A stretch of 64,000 bases of DNA from Flavobacteriaceae bacterium UBA5534 (GTDB lineage: Bacteria > Bacteroidota > Bacteroidia > Flavobacteriales > Flavobacteriaceae): assembly GCA_002426015.1 (NCBI GenBank), contig DINS01000021.1, positions 62,001 through 126,000 of the forward strand. The letters run 5' to 3'. Shown here piece by piece: positions 36,122 to 44,985 of this stretch. The notes under the pieces are model-generated. The model was not told where the DNA came from, did no database searches, and was given only the letters and a program-made list of their open reading frames with translations. Within the stretch, counting starts at the first letter, position 1. Each line of letters begins with the position of its first letter. The translations under genes and the position numbers were made by a program.

Positions 36122-36209
36122 CAGAGAGGAAGGGATTCGAACCCTCGATACCCTTTTGGGGTATACACACTTTCCAGGCGTGCGCCTTCGACCGCTCGGC
36201 CACCTCTCT
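36122..36209 (-). tRNA. tRNA-Ser (anticodon GGA)
   Basis: On the minus strand the acceptor strands AGAGAGG (36209-36203) and CCTCTCT (36129-36123) pair perfectly, with G as discriminator at 36122. The anticodon loop is CTGGAAA, giving GGA, which reads UCC and UCU. The long variable arm (TACCCCAAAAGGGGTA) marks a class II, serine-type tRNA, and the T-loop is TTCGAAT. CCA is not encoded. Confidence 0.95.
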
Positions 36210-36282
36210 AAATTTGTACTCTTCAATTATAGTGTCAAATAAAGAAAAAAACTTTCAAGGCAAAAAATTTTGTTCGTTAATT

Positions 36283-37314
36283 TTAGGACATTTCACCACG
36301 TAAAGCTGTTTCAAATATGGTTTTGAAGGTTTTATGTGAAATCTTTTCGCCCAATAAATACATTAATTTAGTAATTGCAGCTTCTGTTGTGATGTCTTTT
36401 CCTGAAATTACTCCTATTTTTTTGAGCTGTGAACTTGTTTCATACTGTCCCATATTAACACTTCCACCCGAACATTGAGTGACATTAATAATAGGTATGC
36501 CTTTTTTTATGGTGCTTTCCAACAGCTGAATAAACCAATCTTCTGTTGTGGTGTTGCCAGCTCCATAAGTTTCTAAAATAATCCCTTTAATATCTGGAGA
36601 ACTGAACAAACAGCTCAAAACCGATTGCGAAATACCTGGAAATAGCTTGACCAAAGCAATGTTGGTGTTAAATGTTTTTCTCACTACTAACTTCTTTCTT
36701 GTGTTGGGTTTGAACAGGTTTTCGTGATATACCTTTAAGTGCACTCCAGATTCTGATAGATGCGGATAGTTTAGGGACTCAAATGCTTCAAAATGCTCGG
36801 CATTTATTTTAGTGGTTCGGTTGCCTCTATACAGTTTGTACTCAAAATAAAGGCCCACCTCTTTAATCACTGGCTTACCATTGTGCTGCAATGATGCCAT
36901 CTGTATGGAAGTTATCAGATTCTCTTTAGCGTCAGTCCTCAAATCTCCAATTGGCAATTGTGATCCGGTAAAAATGACTGGCTTTGCCAAATTTTCGAGC
37001 ATGAAACTCAATGCAGATGCCGAATAACTCATCGTATCACTACCATGCAACACCACAAAACCGTCAAAATCATCATAATTGCCCTCAATTATTTTGGCTA
37101 TTTGAGCCCAATAGGTAGGATTCATATTGGATGAGTCTATTGGCTCCTCAAATGAGAGGGTCTTTATATTGCAATCCAATAATTTCAATTCTGGTATTTT
37201 CTTTAACAGGTTACTAAAATCGAAAGCTTTCAACACTCCAGAATTTGGATCTTTAATCATCCCAATAGTACCTCCTGTATAAATAAGTAAGATGTTAGGT
37301 TGTTGGCTTTTCAT
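36283..37314 (-). CDS. ansA: L-asparaginase, type I (cytoplasmic)
   Basis: A 343-residue bacterial L-asparaginase of the type I (AnsA) branch, hydrolysing asparagine to aspartate and ammonia. The active-site first triad is in LLIYTGGTIGM with Thr16, and the second in VVLHGSDTMSYSASALSF. No signal peptide is present. It starts 3 bp behind tatD, so they form an operon. Structurally it is unrelated to the Ntn-type asparaginases at 3.5 kb and 11.6 kb. Confidence 0.95.
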   Translation of the reverse strand: MKSQQPNILLIYTGGTIGMIKDPNSGVLKAFDFSNLLKKIPELKLLDCNIKTLSFEEPIDSSNMNPTYWAQIAKIIEGNYDDFDGFVVLHGSDTMSYSASALSFMLENLAKPVIFTGSQLPIGDLRTDAKENLITSIQMASLQHNGKPVIKEVGLYFEYKLYRGNRTTKINAEHFEAFESLNYPHLSESGVHLKVYHENLFKPNTRKKLVVRKTFNTNIALVKLFPGISQSVLSCLFSSPDIKGIILETYGAGNTTTEDWFIQLLESTIKKGIPIINVTQCSGGSVNMGQYETSSQLKKIGVISGKDITTEAAITKLMYLLGEKISHKTFKTIFETALRGEMS

Positions 37315-37317
37315 TTG

Positions 37318-38085
37318 TTAAATATTAAAAATTGATCTTGAATTTTGAGTAGTAATTTCGGCAATTTTTTCTTGGGGCAAACCATAAAGTTCAGATAGTT
37401 TTTCCAGTACCTTTATTATATAAACGCTTTCGTTACGTTTTCCTCTATATGGCTTTGGAGCCAAATATGGCGAATCGGTTTCCAATACAATGTGTTGTAA
37501 ATCTATTTGATTGATGAATTGATCTATTTGTCCGTTTTTGAACGTTACAACACCTCCAATACCCAATTTCATGTTATAGGAAATTGCTCGTTTAGCTTGC
37601 TCCAGATTTCCTGTAAAACAATGAAAAATACCGAATAGGTCATCACTCTTTTCGGTTTCCAAAACTTCAAAAATTTCATCAAACGCATCTCTACAGTGAA
37701 TGACTATCGGCAATTGGTGGTGCTTTGCCAATCGTATTTGGTGTCTAAAGGCTTCCCGTTGTATCTGCAATGTGCTTTTATCCCAATATAAATCGATACC
37801 AATCTCGCCAACTGCATAAAATTTTCGCTTTGTGAGCATTTCCTCAACATGCTCCAATTCGTCTTTATAGTTTTCTTTCACATGAGTAGGATGCAATCCC
37901 ATCATCAAAAAAATATGGTCTGGAAAATCGGCTTCCAATTGAAGCATCGATTTGGTATAAGTTGAATCGATAGCAGGAATAAAAAAACGTGTCACATTTT
38001 GTTCGATGGCACGATGGATCATTGCGTGTCTATCTTCATCAAATGCTTCACTATATAAATGGGTATGTGTGTCGGTTATGATCAT
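37318..38085 (-). CDS. tatD: TatD family DNase
   Basis: A 255-residue metal-dependent hydrolase of the TatD/YcfH family, TIM-barrel exonucleases involved in DNA repair or RNA/DNA turnover. Metal ligands match the family: DTHTHL at the start (His7, His9), GEIGIDLYWD with the bridging Glu, VIHCRDAFDE, FHCFTGN and ETDSPYLAP. It is divergent from the retropepsin gene, with 52 bp between starts, and continues into ansA with only 3 bp between them. Confidence 0.94.
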   Translation of the reverse strand: MIITDTHTHLYSEAFDEDRHAMIHRAIEQNVTRFFIPAIDSTYTKSMLQLEADFPDHIFLMMGLHPTHVKENYKDELEHVEEMLTKRKFYAVGEIGIDLYWDKSTLQIQREAFRHQIRLAKHHQLPIVIHCRDAFDEIFEVLETEKSDDLFGIFHCFTGNLEQAKRAISYNMKLGIGGVVTFKNGQIDQFINQIDLQHIVLETDSPYLAPKPYRGKRNESVYIIKVLEKLSELYGLPQEKIAEITTQNSRSIFNI

Positions 38086-38137
38086 AAAGCAAAAATATAT
38101 GTTTTACATCATTATCTTTGTATGAAATTAGTAAGAT

Positions 38138-38578
38138 ATGGAACTGTTACAGGAATTTCTTCTTAATAAAGGATATACTAAAGTTAAATTAAAACTCACA
38201 AAAACAAATCATTTTGAAATAAAGGCCACCATCAATGGCGTAAAAGGTTTATTTATTCTGGATACTGGTGCCTCCAGTAGCTGTGTGGGTTTTGAAGCTA
38301 TTGAAACCTTTAAGCTCAATGCCAAAGACAGCGAAGTTAAAGCCGCTGGTGCTGGCGCTATTGACATGCTGACTCAAATTTCAAAGAAAAACACCTTAAA
38401 GATAGGAAAGTGGAAACAGAAAAAAGTCGCATTGATTTTATTCAATTTAACGCATGTCAATACAGCATTGATAAATCATAAAGCAAAACCTGTCGATGGC
38501 ATCATCGGTGCAGATATTTTGAAGAAATCCAAAGCCATCATTGATTATAACAAAAAGTATTTATACCTTAAATTGTAG
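38138..38578 (+). CDS. Retropepsin-like aspartic protease
   Basis: A 146-residue single-domain aspartic protease of clan AA, which works as a dimer. The catalytic motif is LDTGASSS with Asp42, and VDGIIGADIL near residue 120 is the usual hydrophobic-Gly pair that follows. No signal peptide is evident, so it is probably cytoplasmic. A -7-like TATCTTTG at 38113-38120 lies 17 bp before the start. The natural substrate is unknown. Confidence 0.9.
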   Translation: MELLQEFLLNKGYTKVKLKLTKTNHFEIKATINGVKGLFILDTGASSSCVGFEAIETFKLNAKDSEVKAAGAGAIDMLTQISKKNTLKIGKWKQKKVALILFNLTHVNTALINHKAKPVDGIIGADILKKSKAIIDYNKKYLYLKL

Positions 38579-38645
38579 TATAATTCTTTATAAGTAATTA
38601 AAATGTACTTATATTTATAATCTAAATCCCTCTTATTAATAGCAA

Positions 38646-39269
38646 ATGAACGCATCTATCATTATAGCTGATGATCATCCTCTTATACTTAAAGGACTGA
38701 ATGACTTTTTGTTAGAAAAACAATATACTATTTTGGCATGCGCCAAAAATGGTAAGGAAGCTTTCGAGTTTATTGAAGAGCATTCGCCCGACATCGCTAT
38801 TTTAGATATACAAATGCCTTTTTTGACTGGATTGCAAATTGCACAAAAATGTCAAGAACTGAAATTAGAGACAAAAATCATCCTCATCACTTTTGAAAAA
38901 GATGAAACTATCTATAACCAAGCAAAGAAATTGGGTGTTTATGGCTATATCCTTAAAGAGTTTGCGCTTGAAGAAATAGAAAACTGCATTGCATCAGTAA
39001 TGAAAAACAAAGCCTATTTTAGTCCAGAGCTGTTAACTTATCTTGAAATTGAGGAAGTCCCGGAAGAATTGGAATTACTGACGCCAACTGAAAAAGAAGT
39101 TCTAAAGCTTATTGCCCAAAATAAAACTGCAAAAGAGATTGGAAACATCTTATTTGCTTCATATAGAACTATTGAAAAGCACAAGCAGCATATCATTGAT
39201 AAGCTGGATTTAGAGTCAAAAGGAGGTAGCTTGATCTTATTTGCTAAAGAAAACGAATCTTTTTTATAA
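38646..39269 (+). CDS. NarL/FixJ-type response regulator
   Basis: A 207-residue two-component response regulator. The receiver domain (about 4-120) has acidic Asp9 and Asp10, phospho-acceptor Asp54 in AILDIQMPF, Thr82 and Lys104. The C-terminal LuxR/GerE helix-turn-helix (about 145-207) reads LTPTEKEVLKLIAQNKTAKEIGNILFAS and so on. No sensor kinase gene is nearby, so it is an orphan by location. Its stop codon is 3 bp from the first of two identical palindromes that head the tandem repeat units, a natural candidate target because LuxR-type domains bind inverted repeats as dimers. Confidence 0.94.
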   Translation: MNASIIIADDHPLILKGLNDFLLEKQYTILACAKNGKEAFEFIEEHSPDIAILDIQMPFLTGLQIAQKCQELKLETKIILITFEKDETIYNQAKKLGVYGYILKEFALEEIENCIASVMKNKAYFSPELLTYLEIEEVPEELELLTPTEKEVLKLIAQNKTAKEIGNILFASYRTIEKHKQHIIDKLDLESKGGSLILFAKENESFL

Positions 39270-39272
39270 AAA

Positions 39273-39396
39273 AATACGTAGTTCTACGTATTGTTTGGTG
39301 TTTACTTATTCACGATATTTACAGTGCTATTAATTCTTAGGGAGAATTATTTTTACTTAAAAGCTCTGGATTGTCATTGATTCAGGGCTTTTTTGA
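39273..39396 (+). ncRNA. Tandem unit 1: palindrome, promoter-like stretch, short transcript, terminator
   Basis: The unit starts with the perfect palindrome AATACGTAG-TT-CTACGTATT (39273-39292). A promoter-like stretch follows (TTG at 39295-39297, 18-bp spacer, TATTTAC from 39316), then about 30 bp of sequence without an ORF. It ends in a hairpin, AAGCTCTG (39361-39368) with CAGGGCTT (39383-39390), plus a T-run. The expected transcript is about 65-70 nt. Unit 2, exactly 190 bp further on, repeats all these parts, which is why I call it a small-RNA gene; no such RNA is known to me. No peptide of note is encoded. Confidence 0.55.
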
Positions 39397-39462
39397 TTTT
39401 TTTACTTATATTTTAAAAAATAGATGGCTGTATATCAATAAATTAAGAAGCGTGTTGTGAAA

Positions 39463-39585
39463 AATACGTAGTTCTACGTATTGTTTGGTATTTGTTTATT
39501 GTCGAAATTTACATTGCTATTAATTAGTTAAGTAAAGGGAGATTAATGAGAGCTCTGGATTGTCATTGATTCAGAGCTTTTAATT
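39463..39585 (+). ncRNA. Tandem unit 2: second copy of the small-RNA-like unit
   Basis: It has the same order as unit 1: the identical palindrome (39463-39482), a promoter-like stretch (TTG at 39485-39487, 18-bp spacer, AAATTTAC from 39506), GCTATTAATT in common with unit 1, then a variable part containing AAGGGAGATTAATG. The terminator hairpin is AGCTCTG (39551-39557) with CAGAGCT (39572-39578). The hairpin loop GATTGTCATTGATT is the same in both units, while the region between promoter and hairpin has drifted. Conservation is therefore highest at the operator and at the hairpin and its loop. Confidence 0.55.
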
Positions 39586-39617
39586 AAAATTTTCCGTGGT
39601 TCCCAAATCCCAGCAAT

Positions 39618-39728
39618 ATGAAACAAATGAAAAATCAATTTCATCAAGAAAACAGACTTTTAATTATAGGGTTAATTGTCAGTGTCATCTTAATAATAAC
39701 CGCAAATATTCTTGTTAATTTTTTTTAG
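39618..39728 (+). CDS. Small membrane peptide (36 aa)
   Basis: An ATG at 39618 opens a 36-residue frame beginning MKQMKNQFHQENRLL and continuing as one hydrophobic helix (about residues 14-36) that ends in NFF; the basic, polar start suggests an N-in orientation. It is too short for a usual annotation, but the composition (one clean membrane helix after a charged start, stop immediately behind it) and the strong terminator 30 bp further on favour a real gene. It lies behind the two tandem units and could belong to the same regulated locus. Confidence 0.45.
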   Translation: MKQMKNQFHQENRLLIIGLIVSVILIITANILVNFF

Positions 39729-39758
39729 TTATTAGTTAGTTATATTATCAAGAAAAAA

Positions 39759-39788
39759 GGGCAACTTAATTATAAGTTGCCCTTTTTA
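39759..39788. terminator. Bidirectional intrinsic terminator
   Basis: GGGCAACTTA (39759-39768) and TAAGTTGCCC (39773-39782) form a 10-bp stem with T-rich flanks on both strands (A-run on the left, T-run on the right). It closes the small-peptide region on the plus strand and odhB on the minus strand. Confidence 0.88.
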
Positions 39789-39812
39789 TTTTTAATACAG
39801 CTTTTCAATAAA

Positions 39813-41024
39813 CTATAACTCTAATGCTTTCTTAACATCACTATTCATTAATAACTCTGTCGGATTTTCCAATGCTTCTTTAACAGCAACTAAAAACCCA
39901 ACACTTTCTTTTCCATCAATGATTCTATGATCGTAGGATAAAGCCACATACATAATTGGTCGTATTTCAACTTTGCCATTGACAGCAACAGGGCGTTCAA
40001 CAATATTATGCATTCCTAAAATACCACTTTGTGGTGGATTGATGATAGGTGTCGATAACATACTTCCAAACACACCACCATTGGAAATAGTAAAGGTTCC
40101 TCCTGTCATTTCATCAACAGTTATTTGTCCATCACGTGCTCTGATTGCTAAACGTTTGACCTCATTTTCAACACCTCTGAAAGATAAATTTTCGGCATTT
40201 CTGATAACTGGCACCATTAATCCTTTTGGTCCTGAAACTGCAATACTGATATCACAAAAATCGTAACTGATCATTTCCTGTCCATCAATCATTGAGTTAA
40301 CTGCAGGGTACATTTTTAATGCTCTAACCACAGCCAAAGTAAAAAAGCTCATAAACCCTAGACCAACACCATGTTTGTTTTTGAAGGTTTCTTTGTGCTC
40401 ATCACGCAATGCAAAAATTGGAGACATATCAACTTCATTAAAAGTCGTCAACATGGCTGTTGTATTCTTTGCTTCGACTAAACGCTCTGCAACCTTGCGA
40501 CGCAACATTGACATTTTACTTCTTGACGAACCTCGACTTCCGCCTGTTGGAGTTCCCATAGATGGTGTTGCATTAACAGCATCATCTTTAGTCACACGAC
40601 CATCTTTTCCTGTTCCTTTAATATCAGAAGCAGATATGTTTTTTTCTGCCAATATCTTTTTAGCTGCTGGGCTAGCAGTTCCTGTTGCATATGTTTTTGA
40701 TTCTTCTTGAGTCGCTTTTTGGACTTCCTTTTTAGGTGCTTCCTCTTTTTTCTCTTCTTTTGCAGGTGCACCTCCTTCTGGTTTTGCAGCACTAGTATCA
40801 ATTAAGCAAACGACTTCGCCAACTGCTACGGCATCGCCTTCTTCTGCTTTTAGTGTAATAATGCCACTAGCTTCTGCTGGAAGCTCTAATGTTGCTTTGT
40901 CACTGTCAACTTCAGCAATGGCTTGGTCTTTTTCTACATAATCACCATCTGCAACTAACCATGTTGCAATTTCCACTTCTGTGATGGACTCTCCTGGCGA
41001 AGGAACTTTCATTTCTAAAATCAT
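39813..41024 (-). CDS. odhB: Dihydrolipoyllysine succinyltransferase (E2 of 2-oxoglutarate dehydrogenase)
   Basis: A 403-residue E2 component that transfers the succinyl group to CoA in the TCA cycle. It has a lipoyl domain (about 1-77; lipoyl Lys43 in EVDSDKATLELPA), a charged Lys/Glu linker, a peripheral-subunit-binding domain (about 115-150, ASPAAKKILAEKNIS...GKDGRVTKDDA) and a catalytic domain ending with the active-site SYDHRIIDG (His366). It lies behind odhA, separated by the M23 peptidase gene and 110 bp. odhA and odhB probably share expression, although the order is interrupted. Confidence 0.97.
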   Translation of the reverse strand: MILEMKVPSPGESITEVEIATWLVADGDYVEKDQAIAEVDSDKATLELPAEASGIITLKAEEGDAVAVGEVVCLIDTSAAKPEGGAPAKEEKKEEAPKKEVQKATQEESKTYATGTASPAAKKILAEKNISASDIKGTGKDGRVTKDDAVNATPSMGTPTGGSRGSSRSKMSMLRRKVAERLVEAKNTTAMLTTFNEVDMSPIFALRDEHKETFKNKHGVGLGFMSFFTLAVVRALKMYPAVNSMIDGQEMISYDFCDISIAVSGPKGLMVPVIRNAENLSFRGVENEVKRLAIRARDGQITVDEMTGGTFTISNGGVFGSMLSTPIINPPQSGILGMHNIVERPVAVNGKVEIRPIMYVALSYDHRIIDGKESVGFLVAVKEALENPTELLMNSDVKKALEL

Positions 41025-41134
41025 TGGTCTTATTGTTTTTTGTAACCTATCGGCTTGCGTTGTTTTTGTTCTGTTTCTATTTTGTCTCTTTACACTAAAT
41101 CATTCTTTAAGGTACAAATTGTGAGCTTAAAGAA

Positions 41135-42100
41135 TTATTCTAAATTTTTAATTTTATCCCCTTTTACTGGTATATAATCTTCTACAACCTTTCCATTAAC
41201 CATTATTTTATCAAAATAAAGCTTTGCTCCTTCAGCGATATTCATATCCTCAACATTTTGCAAACTTAAATGCAGATGTGGCTCTGTGGTATTACCAGAG
41301 TTACCACATTTTGCCATTAGTTGACCTTTTTTAACATTCTCACCTTCTTTTACAATTATTGAATTGTGTTTTAAATGTGCAAAAAGTATGAACTCCTCAT
41401 TTTCTGTTTTTAAAATAATGGTGTTTCCTGTAAGCTGTTTTGGATTCAGTTCGCCTGGAACATTATCGTTAACACCATCAATTACCTTGATTACAGTCGC
41501 ATCGCAAGGCGCAATGATATCTTTTCCGAACACAAGGTAATTCTCATTCTTTTTGGAATCACCAATATATGATTTGCCATCTTTCATCATTAGAATGTCA
41601 TAAGCATATTTTTGATTCTTGTGCGCTACATGATAATTTTGCTCTACGGTTTCTCCTCCCCAAAAAACAAACCATTCCTCTTTAAAGGGCAAAATCATTT
41701 TTGTGATGTTTCGCTCTAAAGTGGGAAGATTGTCAGGAACATGCTGTGACACATATAACCCATTGATTTGATTTGCTTCATTCAACGAAAGTAGAATGTC
41801 AAAAAGTCCATTTTCAAATGCTGTTTTATAAATATGGGCTGTTTCTTTAGTTTTGAGAAAAGTCATTGACTGGATTTTACCCAAATTCTGTCTTAGATTG
41901 CTTCCAAGAAATTCTTTCGTTTTATCTAAAGGGAGAGCAGCTTTCATTTCATTATCAAACAAATTAAAAATGCTCTCATATTGTCCTTCGTTGAAAAATG
42001 TTTCAAATGATTTTGCGACACTAGCATAATTATCTTTCTCTTCTTGTGAAAAAGAATAAGTTGACACCAAAACCGCTATGAGCAAAATCAGTCGTTTCAT
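41135..42100 (-). CDS. M23 family metallopeptidase with N-terminal DUF3887-like domain
   Basis: A 321-residue exported protein: a signal peptide of about 19 residues (MKRLILLIAVLVSTYSFSQ), a DUF3887-type domain (about 25-130) and a C-terminal LytM/M23 peptidase (about 150-310). Zinc and catalytic residues fit the family: His160 and Asp168 in the segment HVAHKNQKYAYD, His242 in LFAHLKH, and His275/His277 in HLHL. Such enzymes cut peptidoglycan cross-links or act as their inactive regulators; here all ligands are present. Its gene starts 2 bp behind odhA, so it is in an operon with a TCA-cycle gene, an odd partner. Confidence 0.9.
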   Translation of the reverse strand: MKRLILLIAVLVSTYSFSQEEKDNYASVAKSFETFFNEGQYESIFNLFDNEMKAALPLDKTKEFLGSNLRQNLGKIQSMTFLKTKETAHIYKTAFENGLFDILLSLNEANQINGLYVSQHVPDNLPTLERNITKMILPFKEEWFVFWGGETVEQNYHVAHKNQKYAYDILMMKDGKSYIGDSKKNENYLVFGKDIIAPCDATVIKVIDGVNDNVPGELNPKQLTGNTIILKTENEEFILFAHLKHNSIIVKEGENVKKGQLMAKCGNSGNTTEPHLHLSLQNVEDMNIAEGAKLYFDKIMVNGKVVEDYIPVKGDKIKNLE

Positions 42101-42102
42101 GA

Positions 42103-44862
42103 TTATCTTTGATTGTTTTTAGTTTTGTCAAACACATAATCAATCACTTCTTGGTGACGACGTTTTGAACGTGTTGAACTTCCTGCAGCTGGAGCTCCAT
42201 AAGGCCTTAATGATGCAGCCCTAAAAGTTTTTGCTTCATCTAAATGCATCAACATATGGCTATAAGCTCCCATATTACGTGGTTCTTCTTGTGCCCAAAC
42301 GATATCATTAGCATTTTTATATTTTTTCAATACTTTGCGAATGTCTTCTGTTGGCAATGGAAACAATTGTTCTATACGAACCAGTGCAATGTCATCTCTT
42401 TCTAACTTCTCTTGTTCTTCCAATAAATCATAATAGAACTTTCCGGTGACAAATACCAACGTTTTTATTTTATCAACTTTTGCTTGTTCATCGTCAATAA
42501 GCATTTGGAAGCTACCATTAGCAAACTCATCTACTGTTGATACGCATTTTGGGTGGCGCAATAAACTTTTTGGCGTAAAGACAATCAATGGTTTTCTAAA
42601 ATTGGCTTTCATCTGTTTACGCAATAGATGATACATATTTGCAGGTGTTGAACAATCGACAACAAACATATTATCACTTGCACATAATTGTAAGTATCGT
42701 TCCATACGTGCCGAAGAATGTTCTGCTCCTTGGCCTTCATATCCATGTGGCAATAACATCACCAAACCATTTTGCAGTTTCCATTTGTCTTCAGCTGCAG
42801 AAATGTATTGGTCTAACATAATTTGAGCTCCATTGCTAAAGTCGCCAAACTGCGCTTCCCATATAGTTAATGTTTTTGGACTTGCCATGGCATAACCATA
42901 ATCAAACCCAACAACTCCATATTCTGACAGCAATGAATTATAAATAAAGAAACGTCCTTGCTTGTCACTTATCTGGTTAAGAAGTAAAATCTCCTCTTCG
43001 CTATCTTCAACTTTGATGACTGCATGACGATGTGAAAATGTTCCTCTTTCAACATCTTGACCAGAGATACGTACGTCATAACCTTCTTGAAGAAGTGTTC
43101 CATATGCTAAATGCTCTGCCATAGCCCAATCGAGCTTGTCTTCATCAAACATTGTTTGTCTCGATTCGACAAGTCGTTCAATTTTACGAATGAATTTTTT
43201 ATCTTTTGGGAGTGTAGATATGACTTCTGTTATTTTTGACAATTCGGCTTTAGAAACCTTTGTGTTTATTGGTTTCATCATCTCGTCTTCGGTCACATTC
43301 ACGTAATTTTTCCATTCATTTTCCATAAATGGCGTAATGACCGTTTTTTCTATTTTACGCGAGTCTTCAAGGTTAACCTCTAAAGATGCCTTATAATCTT
43401 CTTCTAATTTTGCAACATAATCTTTATCGATAATGCCTTGCTCTATCAATTTTTTAGCATAAATATCTCTTGGGTTCTCATGCTTTGCAATGGCTTTGTA
43501 AAGTTTTGGTTGGGTAAAACGAGGCTCGTCACCTTCATTATGCCCATATTTTCTGTAGCCCAATAAATCGATAAATACATCGCGCTTAAACTTCATTCTA
43601 AAGTGTAAAGCAAACAACACCGAATGCACTACAGCCTCTACATCGTCGGCATTAACGTGCAATACTGGTGACAAGGTAACTTTACCAACATCTGTACAAT
43701 AAGTGCTTGAACGTGCATCTAAGTAATTGGTAGTAAACCCGATTTGGTTATTGACTACAATATGGATGGTTCCATTTGTTTTATAACCATCTAAAGATGC
43801 CATTTGTATGATCTCATAAACGAGACCTTGACCAGCAATCGCTGCATCGCCATGCACAATGATTGGCAATACTTGTGATGGGTTATCTGGATATTTATCG
43901 TCCTGTTTTGCTCTTACTATACCTTCTACGACTGCACCTACAGTTTCTAAATGTGAAGGGTTAGGTGCAATATTCAAATTTATTTTATGTCCTTTTTGGG
44001 TCTCTCTATCACTGGTCCAACCCAAATGATATTTAACATCGCCATCAAAAATTTCTTGTTCATAATCTTTTCCATCAAACTCACTAAAAATGTCTTTAGG
44101 TGATTTTCCAAAGATATTTGTCAATGTACTTAATCGGCCACGATGCGCCATTCCCATAACAAATTCCTTAACACCATAATCTGCAGCACTTTCAATAACA
44201 GCATCTAATGCTGGTATTAACGATTCGCCTCCTTCTAATGAAAAACGCTTTTGTCCAACATACTTGGTATGTAAAAAACTCTCAAAAGAAACAGCCTCAT
44301 TAAGCTTTTTAAGAAGATGCTTTTTCTCTTCAATAGAAAATTTTGGTTGATTATCATTGACGTTCAACTTGCTTTGAATCCACTGAATCTCTTCGGGTTT
44401 TCTTATATACATATACTCAACTCCAATAGAGTGGCAGTATATTTTGTCGAGGTGCTCAATGATGCTCCTTAAGGTCTGGACTCCGATTCCTAAAATATCA
44501 CCAGCCGAAAAAACGGTATCTAAATCATTGCTATTTAGTCCGAAATTTTCTAATGCCAATGTTGGCTCATAAGTTCTACGTGCGCGTACTGGATTGGTTT
44601 TTGTAAACAAATGCCCACGATTTCTGTAGCCATCTATCAAGCGAACTACATTAAATTCTTTCTGTATTTGTTCTGGTATTTCTGGAGCGATACAATTTTC
44701 AGCCAAAACACCATTCAAATCGGCGTTTTCTGTTCCAAAATCAAATCCTTGAAAAAAGGCTCTCCAACTTGGCTCAACAGAATCTGGGTTTTGTAAATAT
44801 TGGTCGTATAAATCAGCAAAATATGCTGTGTGTGCGGCGTTTAAGAAGGAATATTTATCCAT
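42103..44862 (-). CDS. odhA: 2-oxoglutarate dehydrogenase E1 component
   Basis: A 919-residue thiamine-diphosphate enzyme that decarboxylates 2-oxoglutarate for the E2 partner. The length and order of motifs are normal for OdhA/SucA: MAHRGRLSTLTNIFGKSP, the diphosphate segment VHGDAAIAGQGLVYEI, the RKYGHNEGDEP loop, and the C-terminal transketolase-like half with LLPHGYEGQGAEHSSARMERYL. Upstream on the minus strand no partner is seen; downstream the M23 peptidase gene begins 2 bp behind its stop. Confidence 0.98.
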   Translation of the reverse strand: MDKYSFLNAAHTAYFADLYDQYLQNPDSVEPSWRAFFQGFDFGTENADLNGVLAENCIAPEIPEQIQKEFNVVRLIDGYRNRGHLFTKTNPVRARRTYEPTLALENFGLNSNDLDTVFSAGDILGIGVQTLRSIIEHLDKIYCHSIGVEYMYIRKPEEIQWIQSKLNVNDNQPKFSIEEKKHLLKKLNEAVSFESFLHTKYVGQKRFSLEGGESLIPALDAVIESAADYGVKEFVMGMAHRGRLSTLTNIFGKSPKDIFSEFDGKDYEQEIFDGDVKYHLGWTSDRETQKGHKINLNIAPNPSHLETVGAVVEGIVRAKQDDKYPDNPSQVLPIIVHGDAAIAGQGLVYEIIQMASLDGYKTNGTIHIVVNNQIGFTTNYLDARSSTYCTDVGKVTLSPVLHVNADDVEAVVHSVLFALHFRMKFKRDVFIDLLGYRKYGHNEGDEPRFTQPKLYKAIAKHENPRDIYAKKLIEQGIIDKDYVAKLEEDYKASLEVNLEDSRKIEKTVITPFMENEWKNYVNVTEDEMMKPINTKVSKAELSKITEVISTLPKDKKFIRKIERLVESRQTMFDEDKLDWAMAEHLAYGTLLQEGYDVRISGQDVERGTFSHRHAVIKVEDSEEEILLLNQISDKQGRFFIYNSLLSEYGVVGFDYGYAMASPKTLTIWEAQFGDFSNGAQIMLDQYISAAEDKWKLQNGLVMLLPHGYEGQGAEHSSARMERYLQLCASDNMFVVDCSTPANMYHLLRKQMKANFRKPLIVFTPKSLLRHPKCVSTVDEFANGSFQMLIDDEQAKVDKIKTLVFVTGKFYYDLLEEQEKLERDDIALVRIEQLFPLPTEDIRKVLKKYKNANDIVWAQEEPRNMGAYSHMLMHLDEAKTFRAASLRPYGAPAAGSSTRSKRRHQEVIDYVFDKTKNNQR

Positions 44863-44985
44863 TATGCTTGGTAAAACGTTCTGGTACTATCAAATTTTTG
44901 TCAAAAATACAACTTTTACTAAAATTAGAGTTGGTTTTAGTATATTTATATGATATATCATTATCTATAAATTTAATTGATTGCT

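Noticed and set aside
36122..36209. tRNA as an integration site for a genomic island
   Set aside because: No integrase gene and no repeat of the tRNA 3' end is seen nearby; the surrounding genes are ordinary.
39548..39571. Leader peptide in tandem unit 2 (ATG AGA GCT CTG GAT TGT CAT TGA)
   Set aside because: Unit 1 has no ATG at the corresponding place, so a seven-residue peptide is not conserved between the two copies.
39273..39585. CRISPR array or insertion sequence as explanation of the tandem units
   Set aside because: There are only two units, with complex internal structure, no cas genes, no transposase and no terminal target duplications; operator-promoter-terminator order fits regulated RNA genes better.
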